The position numbers and the translations under genes are program-made. The notes below the pieces were generated by a model, which saw nothing but the letters and a program-made list of their open reading frames with translations, had not been told where the DNA came from and searched no databases. Source: Limanda limanda (lineage: Eukaryota > Chordata > Actinopteri > Pleuronectiformes > Pleuronectidae). From it: a DNA stretch of 64,000 nucleotides. The stretch lies in assembly GCF_963576545.1 (NCBI RefSeq), contig NC_083639.1, positions 17,051,118 to 17,115,117 of the forward strand, written 5' to 3'. Shown piece by piece: positions 1 to 29,496 of this stretch. The first letter of the stretch is position 1, and every line of letters starts with the position of its first letter.

Positions 1-147
1 ATGATGAATGAAAACAAAATCAACATGGTGAGCCACAGAGGAGTTTGTAGCTTCTTACTGTCTGTTTGCTTGTCTCCTTCAAATTCTCGAACTTATTCAG
101 ATACACAAGTCGAGTTAACTCTTGTGCGCTTAATGAATCTGTGTCAG

Positions 148-3100
148 GCTGAGTGGCGCTACCTGCTGTCTGGAGGGATGCCTGTGCAAGAGCTGTCCAA
201 CCCAGCGGTGAGCTGGCTGTCGGAGCGCGCCTGGCTGGACATCCTGAGCCTCAGCGCTCTGGACAGCTTCAGCAAACTCGCAGACACCTTTCCCGATCAT
301 CTGCAGGGCTTCAGGAGGATTTTTGACAGCAGCCAGCCTCACAGGCAAGCATTTAATAACCTCTTTGTTCACAAAAACACACTTCCCCTTCATTTATATT
401 GTGCTGAAGCTGCCACAGCCCATTTAACAAGGTGTGGTTATGTTTGCCTACAGAGAGGCGCTCCCAGAGGTGTGGGACAAGGGGCTGGACTCTTTCCAGA
501 AGCTGCTGATCCTACGCTGCTTGAGGTCGGATCGCCTCATTCAAGGCCTGCAGGACTTTGTCGCAGCTCAGTTGGGACAGCGCTTCATAGAAGCTCAGGT
601 CGGGAAGCTGCCCTCCTGTTCTCCCTTTTTGCCTTTATGCTCATGTTAAAAACAATATTTATGTAGTGACACAGAGATATTCTTATCGCTGTGATTTAAA
701 AGTGTGGAAACATTAATGCAGTACTTACTGCTCCATTTGTTTTGGCTGGGCCAGCAGCAGTGCAAACAATATTTAATGTTTGCAGTATAAAATTAACTTT
801 TGCTCTCTTGTATGTGGCAGCAGTATTTAAGGCTTATTAGTCCTTCTCTCCCTGTCTCTCCACAGACGTCAGACCTGTCTGTGGTGTTCAAAGAGTCGTC
901 CACCCTCACTCCACTCATCTTTGTCCTCTCCCCTGGCACTGATCCCGCTGCCGACCTCTACAAGTTTGCTGAACTCATGCAGTTCTCCAAGAAACTGAGT
1001 GCCATCTCTCTGGGCCAGGGCCAGGTCAGATTCTCTCTCTGTACACTTTCTCTGACCCCAGGGATATAGCCACTATAAATAACTTTCTCACAGAACCAGG
1101 CCATTGAAATGTGTCTTGTTAATAATGGCCACCTAAATGCTAATTGTTTTCTCTACTTCTGACAGAAGGCTGGGGCAATGTGTTATACTACTGTGACATA
1201 TGCTAAAATCCCAAATGCAGCAATTGACCTCACAAAACAACGATATGACATCATGTGTAGGGTTTAGGATAAATACAGGCTCATTGTAACCAGCCGAACA
1301 TTCTCCCAGCAATATACTCTCCCTGTGTCTAGTATAGGTATTAGCATCTGTTTATCACATTAGTTGTAATTATGTGAGTTAGAATTCTGGAGAGTCCTAA
1401 ACTGTTGCAACATCCTGTCCTCAGTTTCTGTCTTCATTGAACTGAGAGCCCTGACGCCTTCCTGAAAGTTTCCTGTAATTGTGCTCCCTTGTCGATTTTT
1501 GGGAAATGTAAATGTTTGAAACAAGCTGACTGCTTTGTTGTTGTTGACTCCACATCTGCCCTTCCTCTGCTGCTGAATGTGTGATGCAGGGACCCTGGGC
1601 TGAGATTATGATGCACGCTGCCATGGAAAGAGGTCACTGGGTCTTTTTCCAGAACTGTCACCTGGCACCCAGCTGGATGCCGGGGCTGGATAAACTCATC
1701 GAAAACATCAACCCGCTAAAGGTCAGAAAATAAGCACACACACAAAAGAGCATGGGCATACACATACAAACACAAAAACACAGACTCAGTGTGGTGACTT
1801 ATACTGAACCGTGTACCTACCAATTAGATGGTTTCAATTTCCTCCTTCGCATCACATTTTTCAGTCCGAATCAAAGAGAAAACTTACTGAGCCCAATTAA
1901 CCCAAACCCACCAGGCATTGTGTTTTTTGTTTCTGAACCCAAACCGATGTCATCGATGTAAGCTGCTGTTTGTAGTGTTTCTTATTTTACCCAATTGCGG
2001 ATATGTGCAGTGTATAAACTCAGCTCAGCCAACATGACCCGAATTGAACCAGAATATCTTTTCAAAGTTTTTTCCGAACCCCAGTCCAAAGGGGCTCGGG
2101 TCAGTAATCCACACTCTAATGAACATCAAATGTCCAATCTTCTCCGTAGGTGCACAAGGACTTCCGTCTGTGGCTCACAAGTCTTCCCAGCAACAAGTTC
2201 CCAGTGTCCATTCTCCAAAATGGTTCCAAGATGACCATCGAGCCTCCCAAAGGCATCAAGGCCAACCTACAGAAAACCTACCTTAGGCTAACTAATGACT
2301 TTTTCACCAATTCCACCAAGGTCTGTCTCTCCCCCACTCACCCTTCCATCTCCTTATCATTTACTTTTAAATAGAAAATCTGCCTCTTGATCAGTTTCGA
2401 TTTCTACTACTGTAGCGTCTTGTTGTGTAATACAATTGAATGATCCTTTCCTTTGAAGAGCAGAGTTATTTCCATCTTAATCCTCTCCTTTCTTCTCATT
2501 CTATTCCTCAGTTAACAAGCTTCAGGTCTTTGCTCCTGTCTCTGTGTCTGTTCCATGGAATTGCTATAGAGCGCAGGAAGTTTGGCTCTTTGGGCTTCAA
2601 CATTCCCTACGATTTCACAGACGGAGACTTGAAAATCTGCATGAGCCAACTCAAAATGTTCCTGGACGAGTACCAGGACATCCCATACAAGGTGGGGGAG
2701 AGAAAGCTGGTTTCTATGTTCAACTACTTGTTCAGCATATTTGTTTTAAAGCCAACAGTTTAAATTGTATGTGCTACTGTGGTTTTTTTTCTACATTATA
2801 AGATCATTATAAGATATAAGCTTAGAGATTAAATAAACAGGGCTTTTGATAAGAAACAATTTTTTCACTCAGATAATGTGTGATCGTCTCTCTGCCCCCC
2901 CTCCTGTGCTTCACTCGACCAGGTGCTGAAATACACTGCAGGCGAGATCAATTACGGCGGCCGTGTGACAGATGATTGGGACAGACGATGCCTGCTCAGT
3001 GTGTTGGAGGATTTCTATTGCCCTGCTGTTCTCCGTGATAATCATGCCTACTCCTCGTCTGGAGTCTACAAGCAGATAGACACAGGTCTGGATATCAAGG

Positions 3101-4821
3101 TAAGCCATCGGAATGTAGACAGCATTCAAGAAGTCAGGATAAGATCAGTGTATTGACCTTTGACTACATCTGTTGGTATACAAACCTCATGTGATACAAG
3201 GCATTCGTCAATGACACATGATATGAGCTAAAACATACTATTACGATTTCCATCAAAAGAAACTGTTACTTATGCCCTGTTTATATTTCTGTTTAACACA
3301 AAAAAAGACAAATTAAAAAAAAAAAAAATTGTAGGAGTTTTAGATTAGATTAGTCTTAGTTTCTTCATTTTTTCTTTGAGGATTTCACAATAACTAAAAA
3401 AACTTTCTCTCTATTCCTGCTGCTGCTCACAAAACATGGAAATGTAAGATGTGAAGACGTGGCTGTCAAACTAAATGATGTCTAATTGTTGTCAGCGAGT
3501 GACCTGACCTGTTTTCTGATTCCAGGGTTATTTGGAATACTTTCGTGGTTTGCCCATCAATGACACGCCTGAGATCTTTGGTCTCCATGACAACGCAAAC
3601 ATCAGTTTTGCCCAGAATGAGACCTTCGCCCTGCTGGGGGCCATAGTCCGTCTGCAGCCACGAGCTGTGTCTGCTGGGGGGAAAACTCCAGAGGAGGTGC
3701 GGATATTGATTGATTTATTTCCTTTGCTCTTTTGTTTCTGTCTCTATCAATGCTCATATTATCAGTTTGTCTAGTGTAATCATTAAATACCTAGTTACCA
3801 GATACTTTTACCATTATTTACATTATTAGCTGAATACACAGACCGATACCTGTGGAGTAGCCTGTCGGGCATAAAGTTGCTATGAGTATAGATGTAATTG
3901 CAACAATCTCCCTCGAGGCCTTGACTGTTGGCTGAGACTTGTGTTTCATTCATGATTTCTGGTACCGCAGATAGTGAAGGAGATGGTGGCGGGCATCGCT
4001 GAAAAGATCCCTCCGCCTTTCCCCATCCGTGAAGTGATGGAAAAATACCCGGTCCTCTATGAAGAGTCCATGAACACAGTGCTTGTCCAGGAGGTCATCA
4101 GGTAACTTACATAGGGATCACACAGCAAACCACACTGCATGTCTCCTTATATCACTCTGCTCGGTAGCTGCTCAAGTAAAATATTCCTACAGTGACAAAG
4201 TAGATTAAAACTGATCTTACACTTAGACGCAGGACAAGAAAATATGGATTTTCCGCAGCAACAGTGGTAAGGACAACAGTTCCCTTGACCCATTACTTTA
4301 AGATATCATCAAACTTCGTCTTTTGTTACTGTTTGATAGAGAGACCCCCATCAGCCTAAGATACAAAATGTACGTTTAAATTCCGATAATGACTGTTTAT
4401 GGTACACATATATTATCATGACAGTAACAAGCCATACTGGGATCTGGTAAGTGGATTCCATGCACACATTTGAAATATTTTGATAAATAGCTCATAGCAT
4501 GAGGACACATCTGGGATTCTTTGAGATCAGAGAACTGTGCTTCACTGAAAGCCTCTTCGACAATGTTCAGTTTAGTGTGAGGTCAAGTAGCCAGAATAGA
4601 TCTGTGATTCTGCCAGTGTAAATGTACTATTATTTCACTTCTCAGGTTAAGGAAATAACAATTAAACGTGAAACTAGTTGCGTAATCTCTTTATTTGAGA
4701 CAAGTCGAAGCTGAAATTGCAGGCTTTAAAAGTCTCAGCTCCTTACCCTAATTACATGTCTATGTTATCACACCGTAATAACAGCTTTTTCATTTCTGTG
4801 TGTGTGTGTTTGTGCACGTGC

Positions 4822-4918
<97 letters not shown>

Positions 4919-7289
4919 TGTCTGCAACTCGTGTGAATTGAGTTTGGGATGACAGAAATCTCTGAAACTATTTTCTAAGTTATCTTTTCTTTGGTGGCCT
5001 GTGAACGATCACATTGCCAGGGTCTATTAAATTTCACTATTATGAACCCATTTGGCCACTAATAACTTCATAAAAATTTCAATTTAAATATTTCTTAATC
5101 CTGCTAATTCACAAAAAAACCAACAAACCAACAAATGGACGGGAGTGAAAACCACCTTGGCAGAGGCAACAATCTGATATCAGGTCAGTTTAAACCATGT
5201 GTTTGTTTTGTGTTTCTCAGATACAACAAACTGCTGGAGGTCATCGGTCAGAGTCTTGGGGACATTGTGAAGGCTCTGAAGGGTTTAGTGGTGATGTCAT
5301 CAGAACTGGAGTTAATGTCCGGCAGCCTGTTCAACAACACCGTGCCTGGCATGTGGACGGCCAAGGTAAGACAATCTCACTTCCATTATTCTTCTTCTGA
5401 CCTCTCCTATCGCTACCATATGACAAAACAGTCATATGGTAAAGGTTCATTAATAGAAAATTCATCAAAAAAGGTTAATATCTACACGTTCTCCTCTGAT
5501 TTAAAATGCTGGTTGGAATATTGTATTTAGTAACAATTTCCTTCACATATATGTATCTCTAGCATTAGGGTCACTTCAAGGGGAAAAATAGATTTTAGGA
5601 ATAAAGTCATAATATTGTGAGAACAAAGTAGTATTCTAAGGGGTTTGTTAGTTTCCCAAAAAACAATGTATTGATTGGTATTTAAGATTTTCGATCCAGA
5701 AGGAGTGGAACTGATCACGGGTTCTTCCTGCTGCTTATTTCCTCTTTAAATTCCAACTTTATTCTCATATTAGAGCTTTTTCTCATTAATTTACTACAAC
5801 TTCAACTTTATTCTTTTAAATGTATCTTTTTCTTCTCAATTCAGACTTTATCTCATATTATTGTAATCTTATTTCAGAAATCTCTGAATATTTATCTCTT
5901 CAATATGTTATATTCCATCGTACCGTTGACAGTGTGGCTCTTCCTGCTATTTTTAAAGAGCAGCCCTGACTCAAACTGATATTCTGAAATCCTGCCAAAT
6001 CTTACAAAGACATCACATCCATTGTCTAGTGCTCTAATAATTTTAGGTTCCTCTTTGATTGGCTGTGTATCTCCGTCCCTCCAGGCCTACCCCTCTCTGA
6101 AGCCTCTGGCCTCTTGGGTGTCAGACCTGCTTCAGAGGATCGCCTTCATCGGGACGTGGATCTCTGATGGCATTCCACCTGTCTTCTGGATTAGTGGCTT
6201 TTTTTTCCCTCAGGCTTTTCTCACCGGAGCCCTCCAGAATTACGCCCGCCGCTGCGGCGCCTCCATCGACACAATTGGTTTTGATTTTGAGGTCAGACAT
6301 AAGGCTGTGTGTCTGGCAGTATGAGTTACTGCCAATACTTGTATTTCACAGTGAAAATATACTAACTTATATTAAGCATAAGGCAACAACACAGTGTAAT
6401 CCCTCTGCCCACAGGTCATAAAGCAGTCAGAGTCAGAGATAACAGAGAAACCATCTGCTGGCTGCTACATCCACGGTCTTTTCCTGGACGGCGCCCGCTG
6501 GGACCATGATGCATGTCAGCTCACAGAGTCCAGGGCCAAGGAGCTCCACACAAAAATGGTCGTCATCTGGATGAAGCCCAAACCCAACCGCAAACCCCCG
6601 ACCTCCGGGGTCTACATCTGTCCCATCTACAAGACGCTGACACGTGCCGGTCAGTACGCAAATCTGTAAAGATTCTCAGTCATTAAGGTCATGGTATCTT
6701 CATGAGTAGCACAAGTGTAGAGGAAACTAACAACACAAGCAAGTCCATTTGCCTATGTACACGAGTAAAACTCTAGAAGAAGTCTATGCATCGCAGCAAG
6801 CCTGCATTCATCTATATTACAACAAGCTTAGTTTAAAAAAAAGCAAACGTTAGTTTCCACCCATGTCTGTGGATCTGCTGCTCAGGTTAGGAACTCTGTC
6901 GGTGTGGTTCTGTGTTTGTGTCCACTCGCTGGAGTGTTTGTGTGCATCTCCTTTTGGTGGTTTTATTACTCACCCAAAAATAGACTCCGGTTAGTATCCC
7001 GTTTCACGAAGCGTCTGAAAATGCAGCACTGTATTTTCCACTCGCAGCACACAGCCAACACCTTGTGCTGGCACGTGAGAAACACTTAAGACGGCACAGG
7101 CAAGGAAAAGTACAAACTGCTTTCCACCCTTCTTTATGTCACTGAACTGCTCTGTGTGCTTTCGTAGGGACACTCTCCACCACCGGCCATTCCACCAACT
7201 ACGTGATCTCAGTGGAGCTGCCTACAGATCAGACTCAGGGACACTGGATCAAACGGGGAGTCGCCCTCATATGTGCACTGGACTACTGA
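148..7289 (+). CDS. dnah1: Axonemal dynein heavy chain 1, C-terminal part (13 exons; 5' end outside the window)
   Basis: Motor subunit of an axonemal inner-arm dynein that drives ciliary and sperm-tail beating. Exons: 148-344, 454-598, 866-1024, 1590-1721, 2150-2320, 2512-2691, 2923-3099, 3526-3696, 3971-4101, 5221-5365, 6085-6291, 6415-6649, 7168-7289 (TGA 7287-7289). The 2172 nt stay open for 723 residues. Residues ~115-212 are the AAA6 block, with SLGQGQGPW and [13 protein letters not shown]. The AAA6 lid ([16 protein letters not shown]) follows, then the dynein C-terminal domain ([30 protein letters not shown]). The protein ends [11 protein letters not shown]...[15 protein letters not shown]. 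The ALDY ending and the [20 protein letters not shown] block fit DNAH1 better than DNAH3, 7 or 12, by recall of those sequences. Full DNAH1 is about 4,260 residues, so roughly a sixth lies here. All introns are GT-AG except the first, which uses a GC donor. The dynein family is certain; the paralogue is likely. Confidence 0.85.
345..453 (+). other. GC-AG intron in dnah1
   Basis: The exon ends CCTCACAG at 344 and the intron begins gcaagc, with acceptor cctacag ending at 453. Joining gives ...[11 protein letters not shown] in frame. No GT donor nearby keeps this frame. GC-AG is the commonest minor variant of U2-type introns, and the flanking AG|GCAAG matches its usual consensus. Confidence 0.75.
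4823..4917. repeat. (GT)n microsatellite in dnah1 intron 9
   Basis: An almost pure GT tract of about 95 nt inside the 1.1-kb intron at 4102-5220. It lies about 300 nt upstream of the next exon. I see nothing else recognisable in this intron. Confidence 0.95.
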
Positions 7290-7359
7290 ACACAAACACA
7301 CACACACACAAACACAAACGCAGATGCTCTCTTTATGTTAACAACTCTTTTGTTTGTGT

Positions 7360-7365
7360 AATAAA
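7360..7365 (+). terminator. dnah1: Probable polyadenylation signal of dnah1
   Basis: AATAAA lies 71 nt after the TGA stop, following a short CA-rich stretch. It is the first such hexamer downstream. A short 3' UTR is implied. There is no transcript evidence. Confidence 0.6.
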
Positions 7366-7397
7366 CAGTATTTGACCATGCAAAACTATTTTCATTA

Positions 7398-7560
7398 CCT
7401 CTGCCAACGAGGCAATGATTTCATCTGAGTCTGTTTATTTTTTTTAGCAGGATTACGCAAACAGTACTCAACTGATTTTTGTGAAATTCTGTGGAGGGGT
7501 GGGGCATGACTCGAGGAAGAATTCCTGACATTTTTCGAGGAAGTTTTTGTATCATTTTAT
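7398..7560. repeat. Fragment of a widespread teleost interspersed repeat
   Basis: The stretch 'cctctgccaacgagg', 'agcaggattacgcaaa' and 'gtgaaattctgtggaggggtggggcatga' follows the order of a repeat I recognise from many fish genomes. Related pieces occur at 31050-31075 (agggaggttatgtt) and 60990-61075 (atgaaacttggtggaagga). The family is not classified here. It lies in the dnah1-mapkapk3 spacer at 7290-8207, which otherwise shows nothing. Confidence 0.5.
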
Positions 7561-8209
7561 CTTGCATCGTGCTATAAGGAATTTTTTTCCTTGATTTCTT
7601 GAAAACAATTTTGAAATAAAAGAACAATCGTGAAATGTAAATGAGACTGATATTTATGAGTGTGTGCCATTTTGTGTAGATCCAAATATACATCCCGATA
7701 TAGTGACTCTAAATGTGGCTTCATGAGGGTGCTGTTGACCCTCCGCAGAGGTTTGCTCTCTACTGAGTGAAATTCGAGTTTATATTCTATTGCTTTGCTG
7801 GAAATCTGTTTTAGTGTTTTTTTATGGTAAAGTTAAGTAAATATTTAGGACTAAAACAAGATCTCTCTCCAGCTGAGACCCCTCCTCTCCTCTGAACACT
7901 GAACTACTGCACATGCACGGACTGCTCCTTTAAGGCGGCCCCACGGGTCCATTCGAGAGAAATGACTTGACTGAAGGAGGGTGGTGCTTGTGGGAAAAGT
8001 GACAGTGAGTGGCCATGTGAATCAGAAGGACTCAGACTGTCATCCCCACAGCGAGCAGACACCTCTCTGACTGGACTGTACTTTCTCTCATTCTGATGTG
8101 CGGGATTATCTGGGTTTCTCTGGACTGTAACGTGGACAAAGCGATAGGGAAACATTAATCCGTGTGTAGTTTTCCTGCGAATGAAGTGTGTGTTGTACAG
8201 ATAGTTTGA

Positions 8210-23958
<15,749 letters not shown>

Positions 23959-24457
23959 GACACAGATGACCATCGATGGGAAATCCACAAGAAAAGCTGT
24001 AGAGGACATTTCAGGGAGCTGCTCGGGACTCTAGAGAGACTGGACGTGGTGTGGGTGTTCTCGGAGATAAAGGGACAGCAACAGCAACATTAATAGAACA
24101 TATCAAGATGTGAAATCCACTGTGTCGCCTGCCACTGGTAGAAAGCATCAGCTCTGCTCACTGCAGGCCCGTCTGTTTTGAATTATCTTATGTATGTAAT
24201 TTTAGATCCTGGCTGCAGACACCATCTACTTGTACGGATAAAACATTTCTTCATTTGAATGCTGGATTGCCTGACACATGGACTATATATAAAGATGGAC
24301 AACATGACTCCTCCCCAGGCCAAAGTCACCTGATGTTTACCTGATGGCTGGCTGCAGTGTAGGTCGTGGATGGGACATGGACCAAACTACAAAGTGAAAG
24401 TACACATCAGATACATTGTTCACAAAGATGATGTCTGTTATTTGAGGTCGTTCTTAT

Positions 24458-24516
24458 CATTACAATACATGTCATTTGGCTGACGCTTTCTTCCAAAGCG
24501 ACTTACAATTTAAGAT
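24458..24516 (+). repeat. Short interspersed repeat unit, copy 2
   Basis: It matches the unit at 23583-23650 in the same orientation and sits directly against the SINE at 24517-24775. It lies in the likely mapkapk3 3' UTR or just downstream. Confidence 0.55.
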
Positions 24517-24775
24517 TAAGATTAAGATACATTTATTTGTCCCAAACACATGCACAGACATGCACAAGCACACTCATGCAAGGAGGGAAATTTAACCTCT
24601 GCTTTTAACCCATCTGGTGCAGGACACACAGAGCAGTGGGCAGCTGTGTACGGCCATTTAGGGGTTCAGTATCTTGCCAAGGACACTTCGGCATGCAGAT
24701 GGGGAAGAGTGGGGATTGAACCGGCAACCTTCTCGTTGGAGAATGACCACTCTACCCCCTAGGCCACACCGCCCC
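24517..24775 (-). mobile_element. tRNA-derived SINE, minus orientation
   Basis: On the minus strand a head GTGGCCTAGGGGGTAGAGTGG (complement of 24747-24767) is followed by box B GGTTCAATCCC (complement of 24712-24722). The body then runs to an A/T-rich end near 24517. The body text (aaatttaacctctgctttta, acccatctggtgcagg) is of a common fish SINE type. Decay is modest. Confidence 0.7.
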
Positions 24776-25264
24776 CAAATGTGCTAATTTGGGGGCTGTT
24801 ATCACACTGGTATTTGTTAAAACATTTCATTTGCCCAGTAAGTTTGGTTCGAATTAGTTATGCAATGCTTTAAAAACACGGTGAGATGTCATGATTGACA
24901 GCTGAGACTGAATCATGATTGGTCGAGACTCCAGCATGTGTATCAGTGGGACCACGATACTGTGGCTCCGTCCTCTGGTCGCTGCTGCAGAAACTCTGGC
25001 CATAAATGCGGAGGATATTTTGGCTTCATTTCTGGGAAGTTGGAGGAAGTGGAGACGAGTTGTCCATCTTCATATATATTTTTAAGTTTGACGTCTCCTT
25101 TGTAGCTATGCAGATCACACAAACACACACACACAAACACACAGTCCAACCCTGGACAGACTGTGGAACCAGAATACTCAATATTGTGTGTGTTTGTCTT
25201 TCCATTTTCAGTCATTTGGAGTTTCTTTTCAGGGATTCAAAAGTCGGACTCAGATTGTATTGTT

Positions 25265-25270
25265 AATAAA
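25265..25270 (+). terminator. mapkapk3: Candidate polyadenylation signal of mapkapk3
   Basis: AATAAA 1.3 kb after the stop codon. No AATAAA was noticed nearer the stop. A second candidate lies at 25719-25724. Without transcript data the choice is open, and the 3' UTR would include the SINE at 24517-24775. Confidence 0.35.
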
Positions 25271-25848
25271 AAATCCAGCAGTCACTGTGACCCACAGATC
25301 AACCTGAGGAAGTGTTTTTCATTGAACCAGCAGCAGAACCATGGCCACACAAACACACCAAGAACTGATATGTTTCAGTCAGGGTCACTGCTGCAGTTCA
25401 ACAGTGAATCCTTTAAATGGGACTACGAGTGGAAACCTGCGTGCCTGCTGTCAGAGTGGGGCCACAGAGCATTATGTAAGCAGCAGTGGAGTAATAGTGG
25501 TCAGTAATGAGACATCGACGACTTTTGACACTCTTCTTGAGAAAGGGCATGTGTGGGTTGATGGAAGTTGAGTAAAAGGCTTCCAGTAAACAGTGGCCAC
25601 AGTTTTACCTGATTACCGGTGATGAAATAACTGAATATTGCAGTATGATTTAATCAAAGAAAATACATCGAAAGTTCTATGTGAACTATTGGTTGTGCAT
25701 TGTGCAGTCAATTCATTAATAAAGAGAAATAACAATGTGACATTACATTACTTGACTGATTTAAGAGTTTTTATCTTGATAACATATTTGGTCCCCAAAC
25801 ATTAGGAACAGTACTCCCTGCAGACTCTTCCAGACCTCAGAAGTGGTG

Positions 25849-26075
25849 GGGCGGCTGTGGCGCAGCAGGTACAACGGGTTACCCACTGACCCGAAGTGGT
25901 TCAATCCCAGTCCCTTGTTCCACATGCTGAAGTGTCCTTTGGCAAGATTCTGAACCCCAAATTGCCCCTGACAGCTGTGCCATCAGTGAGGGGGGTGATG
26001 TGTGAATGGGGGAATGGCAGAACTTTACAGTAATACGTTTTGAGTCGTCATCAAGACTAGAAAAAAGATGACTTA
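25849..26075 (+). mobile_element. tRNA-derived SINE, nearly full length
   Basis: Head GGCGGCTGTGGCGCAGCAGG with box A, box B GGTTCAATCCC at 25898-25908, and a body with aagtgtcctttggcaag and ccccaaattgcccctgacag. The tail is gtttgagtcgtcatcaagactag-like up to about 26075. A related copy lies at 54960-55115. Confidence 0.75.
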
Positions 26076-29000
26076 CTGTATTTGTCCATATGCTTGTGAA
26101 TTAAACTTTGGAAAACAAAACAGGCGTGCCATGTGTTTTTTGCTCTGGACCTTGGAGCTATTGTTTAGCCTCTGAGGCGTTGTGAAGCTGCTATAAATAG
26201 CAGCAGTGGAGCAGTTATTTGGGACCCAGCTATCTGACTTTGTGTTTCCAACTGGATAAGGTCAACATTGTCAACTGAAGTTTAGATTACATGTGGACTA
26301 CCTTTCCCCTACTTCGATCACATGGTCCCCCTGCAGTGTTTAGGGGAACATAATCGTAAACACACTTTTCTTCCCTGCTGTAAATAAGGGAATCAGCCAT
26401 GATGAGATGTTGTCCCGAACAGAGTGTGACCTGGCAGCTGTTGTTTGACTCTCTCTCTCATAAGAAAAAAAAAAATGCATAAACGTTTTCAGAATAAGAC
26501 AAACAAAAAGAAATCCTCAGGGACTGTTTGTTGGTGGAATTTTACAGCATGTTGCATGTGAAAAGTTTCCTTACGGTGGGAAGTATGTCATTAGTTAGTC
26601 AGCCATTTTGTGGAGACAAGCCCAAGCATGATGACACCATCATGTATTGTGTATTCTGTACGACTAATGTGATGTTGACATAACAGTGTCTCATGTGCTT
26701 CCTACTTGTGTTATTCCACTACAGTCACCGATCCTCTCCCTGCAGAGGTCATGTGATGGCGAGATGAAAGAAATGCTGGAAAATAACAACACTTATTAGG
26801 TCAGGGGTCAACACTGAGGTTTAGTCAGGGGTCTGGTTTTCACAGCCCTATTCATAAGGGACAGATTGTGTTATTAAAACTCTCTGATGTTTGAATTCTT
26901 CTGTAAAGCTTCAGTGCAAATCCCACTCAGTGAAGAATAATAACACAAGTCTTTGTCTGGTTTATTAAGTTTGCTGCTGGTGTACACAGGCTCCAGCACT
27001 TGCTGATAACAGACAGCATATCTCTCTCAAATTAGTCAATTCTTAAGTTAAGTGTTTATAACTTATGTCTTAATGTTCAAAAGAAACACATTTTAAGGAG
27101 TTAAATTTAAAATTGTTGGAACAATTGAGTCCAGTTGTGTGCTGCACAGGACTGTTTCAACTCTGCTGTGAATAGGCTACGTGATCAAGAACACTAAGAC
27201 AGGTCTGACTAGTATCAGTGCGGAGCATGCAGCCCGAGGGCTAGGTGTGATTCACACAAGTGGGGGGGGGGGTCGATCCCTATATGTCCTAGTCTGCAGG
27301 AATGAGCTGAACATCCATCGAGAGCCGCTCGACCTTAAATGTTTTTGATGCTCCCTCTCAGTGCGTTTTTTCACGTCCCTCATTGTTCATTGGACCTCAG
27401 CAGTTCCCTGATGTCTTTCTTTCCTACATACTTTGTGTGTGTGTGTTTGTGTTTGAGTTTAGTGTGTCATTAATTCACGCATGCACAGTCACACACCTTG
27501 TGCTTGACAATTATTGTCATTACATCACAGGCTGCTGATAAGTGTATCATTACTTCCCTGGAACGGCCTCAAGCCCTCACAGACCCATCACGTCACACTT
27601 CTAATGTCAGTAGACCTCATGGAGACCAAAGCCCAAAGGACTGAATTGTTCATGGTTAAGTTAGTGATATGGTTTTAGTTTAGCTGTCCACAATGAATGG
27701 AAGTTGTTGCTATGGCCTAATAATGAATAGCTGCGTAAATATTTGTGTGTGTATCTGTCAGTGTGTGTGTGTGTGTGTGTGTGGTCCAGGTATAACTCAT
27801 GTTTGCATGTTGTACTCATGTTGTACATTTGTTTTAAGTTAGTAGTATCTATGGTTTAAGTTAGAGTCTCCAGTTAAAATGTTTCTCCACTTCTCTTTTT
27901 TTCTTCCATCAAAACCATAGAAACTCTCTGAGTTTCACGTTTTCTTTAAATTTTAACTAATCTCTGTCTCTCTCCCATTTAAAAAAAAAAATCAATTCTG
28001 CTATAATCGCTGTGGTTGAGGCGCAGATTTGACTGGTATGTGACACAGTGGGCATACCAGTTAAAAACATTTGCGTTTTTATTTCATCTAGATCCCAGAC
28101 TCCTCTGATGATCACATATTTACCAACAGTGATCAATTTCAATCACTTTGTGGAAGTTCACTTTGAAAGGATTTGATTTATAAGTGTCACAGACAAGTGA
28201 CACTGATGAAAAACAAGTTCTGCAAGTTCCTGTTCCTGCAACACTGAGCTCTTCCTGCTCATATGTTCCTGTTGCCTGCATGTGTTTGGACCAAAACTAT
28301 AAATTGCAACATTCAACTGTGAATGTGTGTAATCCGTAAAACATGGTTTTTACAAATTTATTTTGCATTACTCAAGAGGTATCTTCCTCAAATCTCCCCC
28401 TGCCAGCTGGACTGTGGATTTCAGATGTGAAAGCTGCTAATTCATAAACATACAATAATAACATGAACCTTTAACATAGAGTATGGCAACTTTTTATCAA
28501 GTACATAGGGAGCCTTAGAACTGTAAAATACCCTTGTAATCTATTGTAATCACAGATACTCTCTCAATATGAATATATTCTATAGTTACATTTCTTAACT
28601 TACTTAGTTCGCTTTGTCCCTAAAGAGGACAGGGGCCCAGCAACCTGCCTCCATCTGGGCCGGAGCTTTGTGTTGGGCCTCCTTGCATATCGGACCCATC
28701 TCTTTCAGCTCAGCTGTCACAGTTTGTCCACCTTTGGTACGAGGTTCTGGTCCATTCAAAGGATATATAAGTTGATAAAACATACAATTAAGGAAATTAT
28801 TATTTAATATACATAATTTGAAGTTCTTTGAGTTGAAAGTGTGAATATATGGAATAAAAGTTTGAATGTATGAAATGACAGTGTGAACATATGAAATAAA
28901 AGTTTGAGAATGTATTTAGTGTGGATATTTGGATGTCTTTAGATGTTTGTTATTTTAAATCTATTGTCACGTCTTAATTAATTTCATTGTGTGTACATTT

Positions 29001-29263
29001 CCTCTTGTAATTTGTTTAATGTGCTGGGTTTTTGTAGTATCAGTGTGTGGTTTGTAAGTACACTATACATTCTAAAATTCTAAAATACACACACACACAC
29101 ACAGAAGTGCCTCATAAGATGAGTACAATACTGTGTAGGGAATAGATTATTGCTGTCTGACACAGTAAATATTGGACATTTGATAAAGCAGTACAGCTCT
29201 GTGTATTGAGTAAATTTAACTATGTAAATGTTTCCACTCATGTCCTGAGGACTGTTAGCTCTA
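26076..29263. other. Intergenic region between mapkapk3 and pfkfb4
   Basis: No gene recognised. It holds small TG tracts (27428-27442, 27762-27782), a short G run at 27262-27272 and AT-rich sequence. A GC-richer island at 28612-28755 is open for about 45 codons on the minus strand but matches nothing I know. Confidence 0.5.
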
Positions 29264-29496
29264 GTGAGGACATTTCCCAGCTGTCAGGTAGTGGGTGGGG
29301 ACGAGGGAGGGTGCAGGGGGGCAGGTAGACTCTACCATAGACTCTACTACCCCATCACTTTCAGACCTCACACACACACCCTCTCTCTATGTGGGTGTGT
29401 GTACAAGAAGAGCGAGCATCAGTGCACGCTGCTGCCGGACGCACGTACACACAGACACCGGGCGCTGCGCTGCGCTCCATCCGACAGACGCCAGCG

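Noticed and set aside
7918..7940. CCTTTAAGG as a serum-response CArG box upstream of mapkapk3
   Set aside because: It has only five A/T between CC and GG; the consensus needs six.
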